The notes under the pieces: model-generated
Databases searched by the model: none
Seen by the model: the letters and a program-made list of their open reading frames with translations, nothing else
Told to the model about the DNA's origin: nothing
Shown here: positions 44,661 to 53,996 of the stretch, piece by piece
Numbering within the stretch: the first letter of the stretch is position 1
Layout of the letters: every line of letters begins with the position of its first letter
DNA from: Chryseobacterium indologenes
GTDB taxonomy: Bacteria > Bacteroidota > Bacteroidia > Flavobacteriales > Weeksellaceae
Direction of reading: 5' to 3'
Length of the DNA stretch: 64,000 bases
Assembly: GCA_016025055.1 (NCBI GenBank)
Contig: CP065590.1
Span: 4,278,001-4,342,000, forward strand
Made by a program: the position numbers and the translations under genes

Positions 44661-45383
44661 TTAAATTAATTTCCTTGCTTTTTCCAGATCTTCAGGCGTA
44701 TCAATGCCTACTCCCACGAAATTCGTTTCCACCATTTTTATTTTCATTCCATATTCAAGATAGCGGATGCATTCTATCTTTTCTGAAATTTCCAGAGGTT
44801 TCATTTCCAGTTTTGAAAACTGAAGCAAAGCTTCTTTCCTGAAAGCGTATACACCGATATGTTTATAATAGTTTATATCATAGGACACCTCCCGGTGAAA
44901 CGGTATCACAGAGCGGCTGAAATAAAGGGCAAACCCATTATTGTCGGTAATTACTTTTACGTTATTGGGATTTTCAATTTCTTCTTTTTCAAATAATTGA
45001 ATTTTTAAAGAAGCCAGAGAAATTTCTTTGCGGTCATCATTTTTAAAAACTTCTATTAATTGCTTTAAAGGGTCCAGTTTAAGAAACGGTTCGTCTCCCT
45101 GGACATTGATAACGATATCACAGTCAATATTCTGTACCGCCTCAGCAATCCGGTCACTTCCCGTTTCATGTTGTCCCGTCATTACTGCTTTTCCTCCGTT
45201 TTTTACAATTTCATCTAAAATGATTTCAGAATCTGTTGCGACAAAAACTTCATCAAACAAACCGGTTTCAACAACATTCTGATAGGTAGTTGTGATAACA
45301 GTTTTGTCTCCTAAAATCTGCATCAGTTTTCCCGGGAAACGGCTTGCCTCATAGCGTGCAGGGATGACAGCGATAATTTTCAT
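44661..45383 (-). CDS. kdsB: 3-deoxy-manno-octulosonate cytidylyltransferase KdsB
   Basis: 240 residues, usual length. The N-terminal [15 protein letters not shown] is the nucleotide-binding signature of CMP-Kdo synthetase; [24 protein letters not shown] and NVQGDEPF are the Kdo- and metal-binding motifs. It couples CTP with Kdo to give CMP-Kdo, the donor for lipid A core synthesis. It complements kdsA at 23317-24125. The gene is intact and stands alone on the minus strand; KdsC and KdtA are not in the window. Confidence 0.96.
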   Translation of the reverse strand: MKIIAVIPARYEASRFPGKLMQILGDKTVITTTYQNVVETGLFDEVFVATDSEIILDEIVKNGGKAVMTGQHETGSDRIAEAVQNIDCDIVINVQGDEPFLKLDPLKQLIEVFKNDDRKEISLASLKIQLFEKEEIENPNNVKVITDNNGFALYFSRSVIPFHREVSYDINYYKHIGVYAFRKEALLQFSKLEMKPLEISEKIECIRYLEYGMKIKMVETNFVGVGIDTPEDLEKARKLI

Positions 45384-45539
45384 TCAGTACAATATTAATT
45401 AAGTATCTTCAGGCCAATATCTCCAAAAAAAGATGATATGGCTTATTCAGACCAAAAATAGTGAAAAGTATTTTAGTTTGATCTATAAAATGTGGTATTC
45501 TGCCCCATAGTCTTCATAAATCCTTCGAATTCTGCCTTT

Positions 45540-45582
45540 TAAAAAAACAAAATTCCCACATTTTCATTAAAAATGTGAGAAT
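45540..45582 (-). terminator. Terminator of the PAP2 phosphatase gene
   Basis: ATTCCCACATTTT and AAAATGTGAGAAT form a 12-bp stem with one mismatch; the minus-strand tail is TTTTGTTTTTTT. It lies 34 nt after the stop codon. Confidence 0.72.
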
Positions 45583-45615
45583 AGGGTATAGATTTTTATT
45601 AAATGAGTCAATAAA

Positions 45616-46623
45616 TTAAAAAGAGAGTTTCACTCCTACCATATTGTATTCCCATTGACGGGATGCCATAAGGTCAAATTTATATTTTGTTTTTCCTATA
45701 GTCCCTTCTGTTGAAGTGTATCTGCTTTTTGAGATGGTTTTTCCTATAAAATATCCCATCAATAATGCCAACGGGTAATCTGAAGCCCAGTGTACTTTGC
45801 TTTGCATCATTTGAAAGCATAATGCTCCGGCCAGGGTGTATCCAACAGGTTTTATCCATTTTGCATCAGGATAATTGTCTGCAATAACTGTTATACCGGC
45901 CATAAATGTTGTTAAATGACCTGATGGCATGGCATCGTAATTGGAGGTATTTTTGCTGAAGGCCGAAAAACTTGGAAAAGGATTCCATGCCCCTCCTTTG
46001 TTACCATTTTCTTCTGCAATAAACGGGCTTTCTCTTCCGGTAATCCTTTTAATGGTCTGAGTGAAAACTCCGGAAAGAATTAAACTTTCCATCAATCCGC
46101 TCGCTGTAGCCTGTGCTCTGTAGTCATTTTTGATTAAACCGTAAGTCCCGAAACCAATTCCCAACAAAACCAGTGTAGAACCGTTTCCGATAAGGTAAAG
46201 AGTGGACCCGATATCTTTGGGTATTTTAAAAACACCCCCAAGTTTGGTGTAATTGTTATCCTTGTCCATTCCCCATCTCTCACCGAGTTCCCTCGAATTA
46301 TCGATCAGTTTCTGATCAAAAGGTAACAGGATCAATGTGGAGGCCACTGCTCCACCTAAGTAATAAGCATGATCTTTTGCAACAAAATCTTTATTGGTAT
46401 CAATAAAATTTCGGGGTAATTTGGTTACAAAATCAAAAAGTTTGGGTTTAGGGTATGTTCTGACCGAACCATCTTTCAAAGTATAGGTTTGTACTTTCGG
46501 TGCATCCGTAGATAATTCCTGTTGTAATTCTTTTACCTGCAATGTATCCACTTCCTGTGCACATATCATTACAGAAAAAGGTAATAGCAAAAATCTCAGT
46601 TTTTTCATCGTTGTCGTTTTCAA
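45616..46623 (-). CDS. PAP2-superfamily phosphatase
   Basis: 335 residues with a signal peptide (residues to about 20, ICAQ). The three phosphatase motifs are recognisable: a first with GRESPF (motif KxxxxxxRP replaced by a K..GRESP type), PSGH in YDAMPSGHLTTF, and KVHWASDYPLALLMG with the catalytic His and Asp. Membrane helices surround the motifs. Members dephosphorylate undecaprenyl pyrophosphate, phosphatidic acid or lipid A, and which applies here is not determined. The product may start at either of two close ATGs (46623 or 46608). A strong promoter lies just upstream. Confidence 0.86.
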   Translation of the reverse strand: MKTTTMKKLRFLLLPFSVMICAQEVDTLQVKELQQELSTDAPKVQTYTLKDGSVRTYPKPKLFDFVTKLPRNFIDTNKDFVAKDHAYYLGGAVASTLILLPFDQKLIDNSRELGERWGMDKDNNYTKLGGVFKIPKDIGSTLYLIGNGSTLVLLGIGFGTYGLIKNDYRAQATASGLMESLILSGVFTQTIKRITGRESPFIAEENGNKGGAWNPFPSFSAFSKNTSNYDAMPSGHLTTFMAGITVIADNYPDAKWIKPVGYTLAGALCFQMMQSKVHWASDYPLALLMGYFIGKTISKSRYTSTEGTIGKTKYKFDLMASRQWEYNMVGVKLSF

Positions 46624-46647
46624 CCCTGTTTATTCTTATAAAAGCCC

Positions 46648-46679
46648 CAAAGGTACTTCCAACTTGACTGTACTACAAA
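46648..46679 (-). promoter_or_regulatory. Promoter of the PAP2 phosphatase gene
   Basis: On the minus strand, TTTG (plus 46676-46679) is separated by 20 nt from TACCTTTG (plus 46648-46655), one of the best matches to the Bacteroidetes promoter in the window. Confidence 0.62.
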
Positions 46680-46736
46680 ATGTTTAGCTGATTTTTAATT
46701 TTTATTTAATTTTTTTTCAAAAAAAGAGATCTATGA

Positions 46737-47327
46737 TCAATTCATATAATTAAGTAAAAAAATAATTCCATAGATCCAAAAAACATAGATGGAGGAGTAA
46801 AAAAAGCCCAATCCAAGACTTTTTAATATATTTCCTTTACATTTTCCCGAGTTCTTGAATACCAACCTCAATGCCTTGAAAAATATCCAGTACAACATGG
46901 CACTTAAAGACAAAACAGCAGACCAGAAAAAGAGTCCGAGTAATGGTAAAAGAAAAATGAGCAAAATTGAAAATACAATCTATAAAACAACAGAAAGCAC
47001 AGCGCCTCCTATTCCATCTCCTGCGTCGGGTAGATCAAAGTCAAAGCCATCTATTGTTGGAGCCTTATCTGCATAACGTTTAATTAGTTCTTTATTCAGG
47101 ATATTTCCTATATTATCTTTTAGTCTTAAACCATAATACAAACCAATGCTTATAAATAAGAAAAAAGATCCTGCAAGAATGGATGTTGATAAGATGGAAT
47201 TCTGGAATAAAGAACGATGAGAAGCCATCCCGGAAATCCACACACAAAGGATTACCAACGTAATGATTGCTAATGTAGAATAAAACAGAAGTTTTGTTGG
47301 CAGAAGTTGTTTCCCTGAAGGTTTCAT
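46737..47327 (-). pseudogene. Small multi-pass membrane protein interrupted by an in-frame TAG
   Basis: Two open segments, 47327-46980 (115 codons) and 46964-46737, are in the same frame and separated only by a TAG at 46980-46982. Ignoring the stop gives one protein of 196 residues with four membrane helices: two in the N-terminal part (residues 12-35 and 48-65), a Gly-rich loop DGIGGAVLSVV, then two more around FLLPLLGLFFW and YWIFFKALRLVFKNS. The second part's natural start would be TTG. A tyrosine codon changed to TAG is the simplest explanation; read-through is possible but unsupported. Function is unknown. Confidence 0.6.
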
Positions 47328-47351
47328 TAAATGAGATCCCTATTAAAAAAC

Positions 47352-47419
47352 TTTGGCTCCGTTCAGCCTGACGATGCTAATCCTATGGTTTTAACGGTGT
47401 CATGCTGAGCAAAGCCAAA
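47352..47419. repeat. Long imperfect inverted repeat (REP-like, second type)
   Basis: Arms at 47352-47372 (TTTGGCTCCGTTCAGCCTGAC) and 47399-47419 pair with four mismatches over 21 bp, separated by 26 nt. The right arm has the GTCATGCTGAGC motif found in many Bacteroidetes intergenic repeats. It lies between the membrane protein and aminotransferase genes. Confidence 0.55.
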
Positions 47420-47440
47420 GCATTTATTTTTGTTTTGAAT

Positions 47441-48694
47441 TTACTTTAAATTGTTCAAAGCATTTTCCAGTTTCGGAAGCATTACTTTGATTTCATCTAC
47501 AGCCAGTCCTCCTACTGAAGCGCGGAACCAAGGCTCTGATTTATCTTCTCCAAAGGCAGAGAATGGTACTAAAGCAACACCCGCTTCATTGATCAGATAG
47601 AATACAAGGTCGGAGGAGTTTTCAATGACAGCTCCGTCAGGTTTTGTTTTTCCGATATAGTCAAGTTTGATCGTAAGGTATAATGCTCCCATAGGCTCAA
47701 TGCTGTCTACTGCCAAACCTTTTCCTTTTAAATCCTGAACTCCGCCGTGAAGAACTTTTAAGCTTTCTTCCAGTTTCGCTTTGAAATCTTCTACGAATAC
47801 GTTTACGTTTTCAGGATTTTCATAAAACTTTGCAGTCGCTTCCTGTTCAGGTTTTGGTGCCCATGCTCCTACGTGTGTAAGCAGAGCTTTCATTTTATCA
47901 ATGATATGAGCCGGTCCGAATCCCCATCCTACACGTACTCCGGTTGCGGCAAGACATTTTGAAATCCCGTCGATATAGATGGTATAGTCTTTCAATTCAG
48001 GGAAAAGAGAAACCGGATCTACGTGTTCTGCACCAAAAGTAAGGTTAGAATAGATCTGGTCATACATAAGGTATAACGGTTTTTCATCTGCTCCTCTTTT
48101 TTTGTTTTCGGCAATGACCAATTCACAGATATCAGAAAGTTGCTCTCTGGTAAACATCGTTCCTGTCGGGTTCAATGGTGAACAAAGTGCCAATAGAACA
48201 GCCCCGTCCAGATGTGGTCTCAGGTCATCTGTTGTCGGAAGGAAATTGGTTTCAGGTTTTGTTTTTACTTCTACAGCATTGGCAGAAGTAAGGTACGCAT
48301 AGTGATTGTTGTTCCATGATGGTGTAGGATATACTACTTTATCTCCTTCATCAACGATTGTTTTGTACACAGCATAGATCAATGGTCTTGATCCTGCGGT
48401 AATCAAAATATCATTAGGGGAATAGTCCAGGTTCCATCTGTTTTTTAAGTCTTTGGAAACTTCTTTTCTTAAAGATAAAAGTCCGTTGGCAGGAGGATAA
48501 TTTGTCAGGTTATTCTGATAGGCTTTCTGAATCTCTTCCTTCAGCAATGCCGGAATAGGATAGATATTAGAATTCAGGTCACCAATAGTAAGATTGGCAA
48601 TTTCTGCTCCTTTTGCTTTTAGATCATTTACTTCGTTACCAATTTTTACAATTTCAGAACCGATCAGGTTCGCTGCTAATTTTGAAACTTTCAC
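47441..48694 (-). CDS. Class I/II PLP-dependent aminotransferase
   Basis: 417 residues. The fold-type I aminotransferase motifs are complete: SNIYPIPALLKEEI near the start, NPLNPTG-like SPLNPTGTMF around residue 175, DQIYSNLTF near residue 215, the PLP lysine in DGISKCLAATGVRVGW around residue 248, and a C-terminal arginine for the alpha-carboxylate in PWFRASVGG. The closest families are aspartate/aromatic transaminases. The preferred substrate cannot be read. It follows the phosphohexomutase gene on the same strand but with 237 nt between, so cotranscription is uncertain. Confidence 0.86.
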   Translation of the reverse strand: MKVSKLAANLIGSEIVKIGNEVNDLKAKGAEIANLTIGDLNSNIYPIPALLKEEIQKAYQNNLTNYPPANGLLSLRKEVSKDLKNRWNLDYSPNDILITAGSRPLIYAVYKTIVDEGDKVVYPTPSWNNNHYAYLTSANAVEVKTKPETNFLPTTDDLRPHLDGAVLLALCSPLNPTGTMFTREQLSDICELVIAENKKRGADEKPLYLMYDQIYSNLTFGAEHVDPVSLFPELKDYTIYIDGISKCLAATGVRVGWGFGPAHIIDKMKALLTHVGAWAPKPEQEATAKFYENPENVNVFVEDFKAKLEESLKVLHGGVQDLKGKGLAVDSIEPMGALYLTIKLDYIGKTKPDGAVIENSSDLVFYLINEAGVALVPFSAFGEDKSEPWFRASVGGLAVDEIKVMLPKLENALNNLK

Positions 48695-48931
48695 TTTATT
48701 CTTATTTAAAATTTACTAATATTTTTTTACATTGATTTCATTATCTATCTTATTTTCAGAAACATGAACATCAAATCGGCTATTAGTTCTTTAGTTTTTA
48801 TAGTTATAGGATTCACTAATTCCCGGAAGATAGTGTTGGAGTTTTCACCTCACAAACCGCAGTTTCCTTTTTACAGGAAACTATAGTAATGAACAGTATC
48901 AACTGTTGTTTTCAGGGTCTGCCAGTGAAGA

Positions 48932-50647
48932 TTAATCCAGTTGTAAATCTGTTTTAACTGCACCTATTTTAGCTTCCAATGATTTTAATTTGTCTCTGAA
49001 ATCAGCCTCAGAACTGATTGCATCTTTTACTGAAACATAGAACTTGATTTTCGGTTCTGTTCCTGAAGGCCTTACACATACTTTTGTTCCGTCCTGAGTG
49101 TAGTAAATCAATACATTCGAGGAAGGGATGTCATTCATTACTTTTTTCTCGTTTGTTGAAACGGTAAAGCTTGTTTGTTCTTTAAAATCCTTAATTTCTT
49201 CTACCGGAGAACCTGCCAGTTCTTTTGGTGGATTTTCACGGAAGTTTTTCATCATATTCTGAATTTCTTCAGCTCCTTCTCTTCCTTTTCTTACAATATT
49301 GATCAATCCTTCATAATACATTCCTAAGTCTTCGTAGATCTCAATCATGTATTGGTACATTGTTCTTCCATTGGCTTTGCACCATGCCGCAATTTCGCAA
49401 GCTAAAAGAATACTTCCGCAAGAATCTTTATCACGAACAAAATCTCCGGTCATAAATCCGAAACTTTCTTCTCCGCCACACACAAATTTTTGTGTTCCTT
49501 CGGCTTCACGGATCATTTTTCCGATCCACTTGAATCCTGTAAGACCTACTTTACATTCAACTCCGAACTTCTGTGCGATATCATAGAAAATGTCGGAAGT
49601 TACAATCGTAGAACCGATGAATTCTTTTCCGGTAATTCTTTCCTGTTTTCTCCATTCGTTCAGGATATAATACGTAAGGATTGTGTTGGTCTGGTTACCG
49701 TTCAGCAATTGCATTTCACCATCAAGATTTCTTACGGCAATTCCCAACCTGTCTCCGTCAGGATCTGTTCCTATTACGATATCTGCATTGGTGATTCTTG
49801 CGAGATCCATAGCCATTTCCAATGCTGCAGGTTCTTCCGGGTTTGGAGAATCTACTGTCGGGAAATTTCCGCTTGGAATCATTTGCTCTTTTACAAGATC
49901 TATTTTTTTAAATCCTGCCTTTTCAAGAGCTTTTGGAATGGTAGTATATGTTGTTCCGTGAATGGAAGTGAAAACAATGTTTAAGTTTTCTTTTCCTACA
50001 TTCTGATAGGTAGAGTTTTCGATGCAGGCATCGATGTACACTTCATCCTGCTCCTCTCCGATCCATTCGATCAGTTCGTCATTTCCGTCGAATTTAATTT
50101 CATCAAATTTTACAGAATAAACTTCTTTGATGATCGCTTCGTCATTGGGCGGAACAATTTGAGCTCCGTCATTCCAATATACTTTATACCCGTTGTATTC
50201 GGGTGGATTGTGAGAGGCTGTCAATACAATTCCTCCGTTACATTTTTTATCACGAACCGTAAAAGACAATTCAGGCGTAGGTCTGTGATCTTTGAAAAGT
50301 AGCACTTTAATTCCATTTGCTGTTAAAACATCAGCTACTAATTTTCCAAATTCTTTTGAATTGTGACGAACGTCGTAAGCGATTGCCACCTTAATCTCTT
50401 CTCCTTTGAACTGCTCCAGCATGTAGTTGGCCAATCCCTGAGTTGCCTGTCCCAGAGTATATTTATTTAAGCGGTTGGTTCCTACACCCATAATTCCACG
50501 CATACCTCCCGTCCCGAATTCCAATTCTCTGTAAAAAGAATCTTCAAGATCAGGGGAATTGCTGTCGATTAAAGCTTGTACTGCATTTCTCGTTTCTGCA
50601 TCGAAAGTATCACTCAACCAAAGTTTCGCTTTTTCTAATGTGTTCAT
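48932..50647 (-). CDS. Phosphohexomutase (phosphoglucomutase/phosphomannomutase family)
   Basis: 571 residues. The active-site phosphoserine S145 sits in TASHNPPE (residues 143-150). The metal-binding loop GTDPDGDRLG is near residue 295, the sugar-binding GGEESFGF near residue 393 and the phosphate-binding RPSGTEPK near residue 535. It interconverts glucose or mannose 1- and 6-phosphates, linking central metabolism to polysaccharide and LPS sugars. The long form (over 550 residues) is the PgcA/PGM type. It is followed by a hairpin at 48861-48882 that may end transcription. Confidence 0.92.
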   Translation of the reverse strand: MNTLEKAKLWLSDTFDAETRNAVQALIDSNSPDLEDSFYRELEFGTGGMRGIMGVGTNRLNKYTLGQATQGLANYMLEQFKGEEIKVAIAYDVRHNSKEFGKLVADVLTANGIKVLLFKDHRPTPELSFTVRDKKCNGGIVLTASHNPPEYNGYKVYWNDGAQIVPPNDEAIIKEVYSVKFDEIKFDGNDELIEWIGEEQDEVYIDACIENSTYQNVGKENLNIVFTSIHGTTYTTIPKALEKAGFKKIDLVKEQMIPSGNFPTVDSPNPEEPAALEMAMDLARITNADIVIGTDPDGDRLGIAVRNLDGEMQLLNGNQTNTILTYYILNEWRKQERITGKEFIGSTIVTSDIFYDIAQKFGVECKVGLTGFKWIGKMIREAEGTQKFVCGGEESFGFMTGDFVRDKDSCGSILLACEIAAWCKANGRTMYQYMIEIYEDLGMYYEGLINIVRKGREGAEEIQNMMKNFRENPPKELAGSPVEEIKDFKEQTSFTVSTNEKKVMNDIPSSNVLIYYTQDGTKVCVRPSGTEPKIKFYVSVKDAISSEADFRDKLKSLEAKIGAVKTDLQLD

Positions 50648-50706
50648 ATTTGTACGTTGTTCTTTTATAATTTGTAAAGTTCCTAGTTTAATGTATGCTG
50701 TTTTTT

Positions 50707-51408
50707 TTAATCCAGCTTTTTATTTTCAACCCTGGTGGTTTTTTCCACTTTAAATGCTCTGATCGGATCGTTGTAATAGATAAATTTTGCAGTGTTTTGA
50801 ATATGACCTTTTAAAGAATCTTTGACGTTTACTTCAGCATAATTCCCATTTTTAGAGTCAATATTCAGATTGGTGATTTTCCAGTAAGGAGCGATCAGAC
50901 TGGCTGTATCGGATATTTTAATTACTGCATCTTTTGTTAATCCCAAAAAGTTGGCTCTACTCCTGTTCTGCATTTCCACCTCTGCTCTTCTGGTATTCAC
51001 AGAACCCATGAAAGTAGCGTAATTTTTTAAATTCAGTTTAAAATTATCTGTTTTTATTTCACTTGAAATATTCATTTCCACAGAATCTGAAACGGCCACT
51101 TTTTCAAGATTATATTTTGAATAAATGGTTACATTGTAAAAATCAACCCCTTTTGTACCTCTTTTTTCTTTGATAGAAAGGGTTTTATCTTCCACATCCA
51201 CATCAAGGTTTCCTGCCACATTCGGGTAGGTTTCTATTTCTACAAAATTCTTTGGTCCTCTGGCATAAAATACACGGAATTTACCCTGTAGGTCCAGATT
51301 AACAAATTCGGGGACATCCACATCTTTCTTTTCAATATTCCCTTTCGGCGTAACTTTTCCACAGGAAACTACAGCAACCAGCATCAATGTGCATATTATT
51401 TTCTTCAT
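50707..51408 (-). CDS. GIN-domain (DUF2807) lipoprotein
   Basis: 233 residues from ATG 51408 (the frame is open to 51456 but that adds no signal). The lipobox VVSC places the Cys at residue 16. The rest is a beta-rich solenoid with repeated 'VE(I/M)......A.(F/I)' strands, as in DUF2807 (GIN) proteins, secreted beta-helix proteins common in Bacteroidetes. Its function is unknown; some relatives are linked to surface adhesion. It stands 59 nt upstream of the phosphohexomutase on the same strand. Confidence 0.78.
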   Translation of the reverse strand: MKKIICTLMLVAVVSCGKVTPKGNIEKKDVDVPEFVNLDLQGKFRVFYARGPKNFVEIETYPNVAGNLDVDVEDKTLSIKEKRGTKGVDFYNVTIYSKYNLEKVAVSDSVEMNISSEIKTDNFKLNLKNYATFMGSVNTRRAEVEMQNRSRANFLGLTKDAVIKISDTASLIAPYWKITNLNIDSKNGNYAEVNVKDSLKGHIQNTAKFIYYNDPIRAFKVEKTTRVENKKLD

Positions 51409-51630
51409 ATTTACTTTACAATATTCTGTTACTTCATGATTATTAAGCATGAACATTCTTATTGGGAGTTTTCAAAGTCATTTGAATGGCTCATTTCAGA
51501 AAACTCACAACATATTCTTTAACAAAAATAGGATTAAAATTTTTAAAAAACTTTGTCTTTTGGCAATAAAATACCTGATAATTGACAATTTTTTGCTTTT
51601 CAGTTTTTTTATTATTAGGTTCTATTAACA

Positions 51631-51664
51631 AAAACACCCCGGGAAAATTTCCTGAGGTGTTTTT
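51631..51664 (-). terminator. Terminator of the GT2 operon
   Basis: AAAACACCCCGGGAAA pairs with TTTCCTGAGGTGTTTT, 15 of 16 positions (one mismatch, one G-U). On the minus strand a T-rich tail follows. It lies beyond 51690-52082, the last gene of the run. Confidence 0.72.
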
Positions 51665-51689
51665 TATTTTTATTGATATTATTTATTGC

Positions 51690-52082
51690 TTATACCGTTT
51701 CAGCTGAAGCCGAACAGATAGCCAATGTTACAAGAATTGCCACCAGAATAAATCCGATAATTAAAGGTTTCCAGATGGGTTTCTTTGGATATTGCCATTC
51801 ATTGGGAAAATATTTCGGAACAAAATAATCGGATAATAAAGCTCCCCCTGCGAATCCGCAAACATATGCAATGGCACTGATAGGTTTTTCCGGAATATTA
51901 ATAACAATAGCCGTGAGTATCGTAATGACAACGGAAATTCCCAGTGTGGTATAAGCTTCTTTCTTCCTGTTGACGCTCATCAGGTTTTGAAACAACAGAA
52001 CGCCTCCAAACAGGGTGGAAAGAAAGATAGAAAATCCTAAAATTGCTTTTTTTGAATAGATTTCGGGCAGCTTCTCTTCCAT
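51690..52082 (-). CDS. Small hypothetical membrane protein
   Basis: 130 residues with four membrane helices (about 15-35, 45-62, 68-88 and 105-125) and a Pro/Trp-rich loop (FPNEWQYPKKPIWK) between helices 3 and 4. No family is recognised. Its start codon overlaps the stop of the upstream glycosyltransferase at 52082 by one base, so translational coupling is very likely and it may assist that enzyme. It ends an operon DUF4199 - GT2 - this gene. Confidence 0.7.
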   Translation of the reverse strand: MEEKLPEIYSKKAILGFSIFLSTLFGGVLLFQNLMSVNRKKEAYTTLGISVVITILTAIVINIPEKPISAIAYVCGFAGGALLSDYFVPKYFPNEWQYPKKPIWKPLIIGFILVAILVTLAICSASAETV

Positions 52083-53032
52083 TATATCACTTCGTCAATA
52101 TTGTAATTCTTATGCTCACGGTTAGTTCGGATGATCATCTCTCCTAAGAATCCGGCAACGAATAACAATGTTCCTAAAATCATCATGGTTAAGGCAATAA
52201 AGAACCACGGATTATTGGTAATTAAATGACCGTAAATTCCTCTGGCTACGTCAATAAGCTTTGAAATTCCCAGCCAAAGTGCCGAAAGAAAACCGAAGAT
52301 AAACATCAGCGTTCCTACAGCTCCGAAGAAGTGCATCGGTCTTCCTCCGAAACGACTCACAAACCAAAGGGTTACCAAATCAAGAAAACCTCTGATAAAT
52401 CTTTCAGTTCCAAATTTTGAAGTACCATACGGTCTTGCCTGGTGCTGTACTTCTTTCTCAGTAATTCTTCTGAATCCTGCATTAGCAGCCAATACCGGAA
52501 TATAACGGTGCATATCACCATATACATCGATGGATTTTACAACCTGCTTTTTATACGCTTTCAGCCCGCAGTTAAAATCATGAAGATAAACTCCTGAAAC
52601 TTTTCTTGCTGCTGCATTGAATAATTTTGACGGAACATTTTTGGTCATCACATTATCAAAACGTTTCTTTTTCCATCCTGAAACGATGTCATAATTATCG
52701 TTGGTCACCATTTTATACAGCTCAGGAATTTCTTCCGGAAAATCCTGTAGATCAGCATCCATGGTAATCACTACCTCTCCGTTTGTTCTTTCAAAAGCAG
52801 CATGAAGGGCTTGTGATTTCCCATAATTTCTGGAAAATTTAATCGCGTGGATCTGAGGATACTGTACTTTCAAATTCTCGATAATGCTCCACGACAAATC
52901 CGTACTTCCATCGTCTACAAACCAGATTTCATAGGATAAGCTGTTGGATCTGCAGACGTTATCAATTCTTGAAAAAAGCTCTTCCAGAGAGTCTTCTTCG
53001 TTCAGTAACGGAATAACTATAGATAAATTCAT
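52082..53032 (-). CDS. Membrane-anchored family 2 glycosyltransferase
   Basis: 316 residues. The GT-A domain has DDGSTD at 40-45 and DADLQD near residue 93 (metal-binding DxD), followed by two C-terminal membrane helices (about 230-255 and 270-295). This is the layout of DPM1/PglH/ArnC-type polyprenyl-phosphate sugar transferases. It probably moves a sugar from a nucleotide donor to undecaprenyl phosphate at the inner membrane. It is followed by a translationally coupled membrane protein gene and preceded by a DUF4199 gene, a frequent Flavobacteria arrangement. Confidence 0.9.
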   Translation of the reverse strand: MNLSIVIPLLNEEDSLEELFSRIDNVCRSNSLSYEIWFVDDGSTDLSWSIIENLKVQYPQIHAIKFSRNYGKSQALHAAFERTNGEVVITMDADLQDFPEEIPELYKMVTNDNYDIVSGWKKKRFDNVMTKNVPSKLFNAAARKVSGVYLHDFNCGLKAYKKQVVKSIDVYGDMHRYIPVLAANAGFRRITEKEVQHQARPYGTSKFGTERFIRGFLDLVTLWFVSRFGGRPMHFFGAVGTLMFIFGFLSALWLGISKLIDVARGIYGHLITNNPWFFIALTMMILGTLLFVAGFLGEMIIRTNREHKNYNIDEVI

Positions 53033-53049
53033 TTAATTTTTAATAAAAA

Positions 53050-53651
53050 TTAGGCTTGATTTGTTTCCTCGGGTTGATGAATTGTTCTTGTTCTGAAAAA
53101 TGCTCCGAAAAACACCGACAAAACTACGTAAAATATAAGAATTGCTGCAAAATATCCTGAAAAATGACTTGCGGTAAGCATATCTTTTCCTTTAACGGCT
53201 TCCGGTGTGAAGCTCTGTAACCTTTCTTTGTATTTCTGATCAAGCTCATCAATATCTTTCTGATGCTTCATAATCTTTCTTGCAGAAGTATATTCTGTAT
53301 CCAATTCTGATTTTTGTCTTTGAACGTACTGATAGTTTAAGAGTTTTTTTGCATCGGTGTCGGCAAAGTTTAAAAAGGCATAAATACTGAAAATGGAAAG
53401 AATTCCTCCGATAAACATCGGGACAAAAGCTCTTTTGAAAGCTTCTTTAAAGCTTACTACTCTATGGGTGTTCCAGTATGATTTTACAGACCAGAAAGCA
53501 GCTCCGGCATATAAAACAGGTAACACAAAAGCATTGGCCTTCAGTGAGATATCGAAATAATTAATTCCTGAGAAAAGGTATATACTACAAAGAAAACGAT
53601 CATTGTAGCGATAAAAAGTATAATTCCTAGTGTTGATGGACTTTTAGTCAT
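53050..53651 (-). CDS. DUF4199 family membrane protein (frameshifted)
   Basis: Composite product of 200 residues. ATG at 53651 gives MTKSPSTLGIILFIATM. The coding strand then lacks one T in the run at 53573-53576 (AAAA on plus); restoring it joins GINYFDISLKANAF to the long open frame from 53526 (LPVLYAGAAFWS). The protein has four membrane helices with a charged coiled-coil-like loop (residues 110-160). DUF4199 proteins have no proven role. It is the first gene of the GT2 operon, 17 nt before the glycosyltransferase. Confidence 0.8.
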
Positions 53652-53750
53652 ATTTAAATTTTTAGAAAAAAGTTGAAAAATTATTCCCCTTAATGTCAGC
53701 TGTTTAGCTCTACGACTGCATTTTTTCGACTAATTTTCTTTGATAAAGTT

Positions 53751-53779
53751 TTGAAGTTTATAAATATTTCCTACCTTTG
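53751..53779 (+). promoter_or_regulatory. Promoter of the SRP RNA gene
   Basis: TTG (53751-53753), 18 nt, TACCTTTG (53772-53779). The RNA's first paired base lies 5 nt after the box, which matches the usual start distance. Confidence 0.7.
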
Positions 53780-53783
53780 CAAC

Positions 53784-53876
53784 GGCAAGTCCTAAACAAC
53801 CAGCTCCTGAGAATCCTCCAGGGTGGGAACGCAGCAAAGGTAATCGGTCGTAGCGGTGTGATTTAGGTAGCTTGCC
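53784..53876 (+). ncRNA. ffs: Signal recognition particle RNA, small bacterial type
   Basis: About 93 nt. The ends GGCAAG (53784-53789) and CTTGCC (53871-53876) pair. The apical SRP54/Ffh-binding loop is clear: CCAGGGTGGGAACGCAGCAAAGG, with the GGGAA and GCAGCA internal loops characteristic of domain IV. A run of ten T follows at once and ends transcription. A good promoter lies directly upstream. The RNA joins Ffh to target nascent membrane and secreted proteins to the inner membrane. Confidence 0.92.
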
Positions 53877-53996
53877 ATTTTTTTTTGTTTTAAAGTAAGA
53901 AGAGAGGTAATTTGATAATTATCTTTTTTTGTTTTTAATACCTTACGCATCATTTTCATTTTTTCTAATTTTCAGTTTACCTCTGTCAATAATTGA

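Noticed and set aside
48764..48886. 40-codon plus-strand frame between the aminotransferase and phosphohexomutase genes
   Set aside because: It has a hydrophobic start but overlaps a hairpin, shows no family motif and lacks a promoter box; chance is likely.
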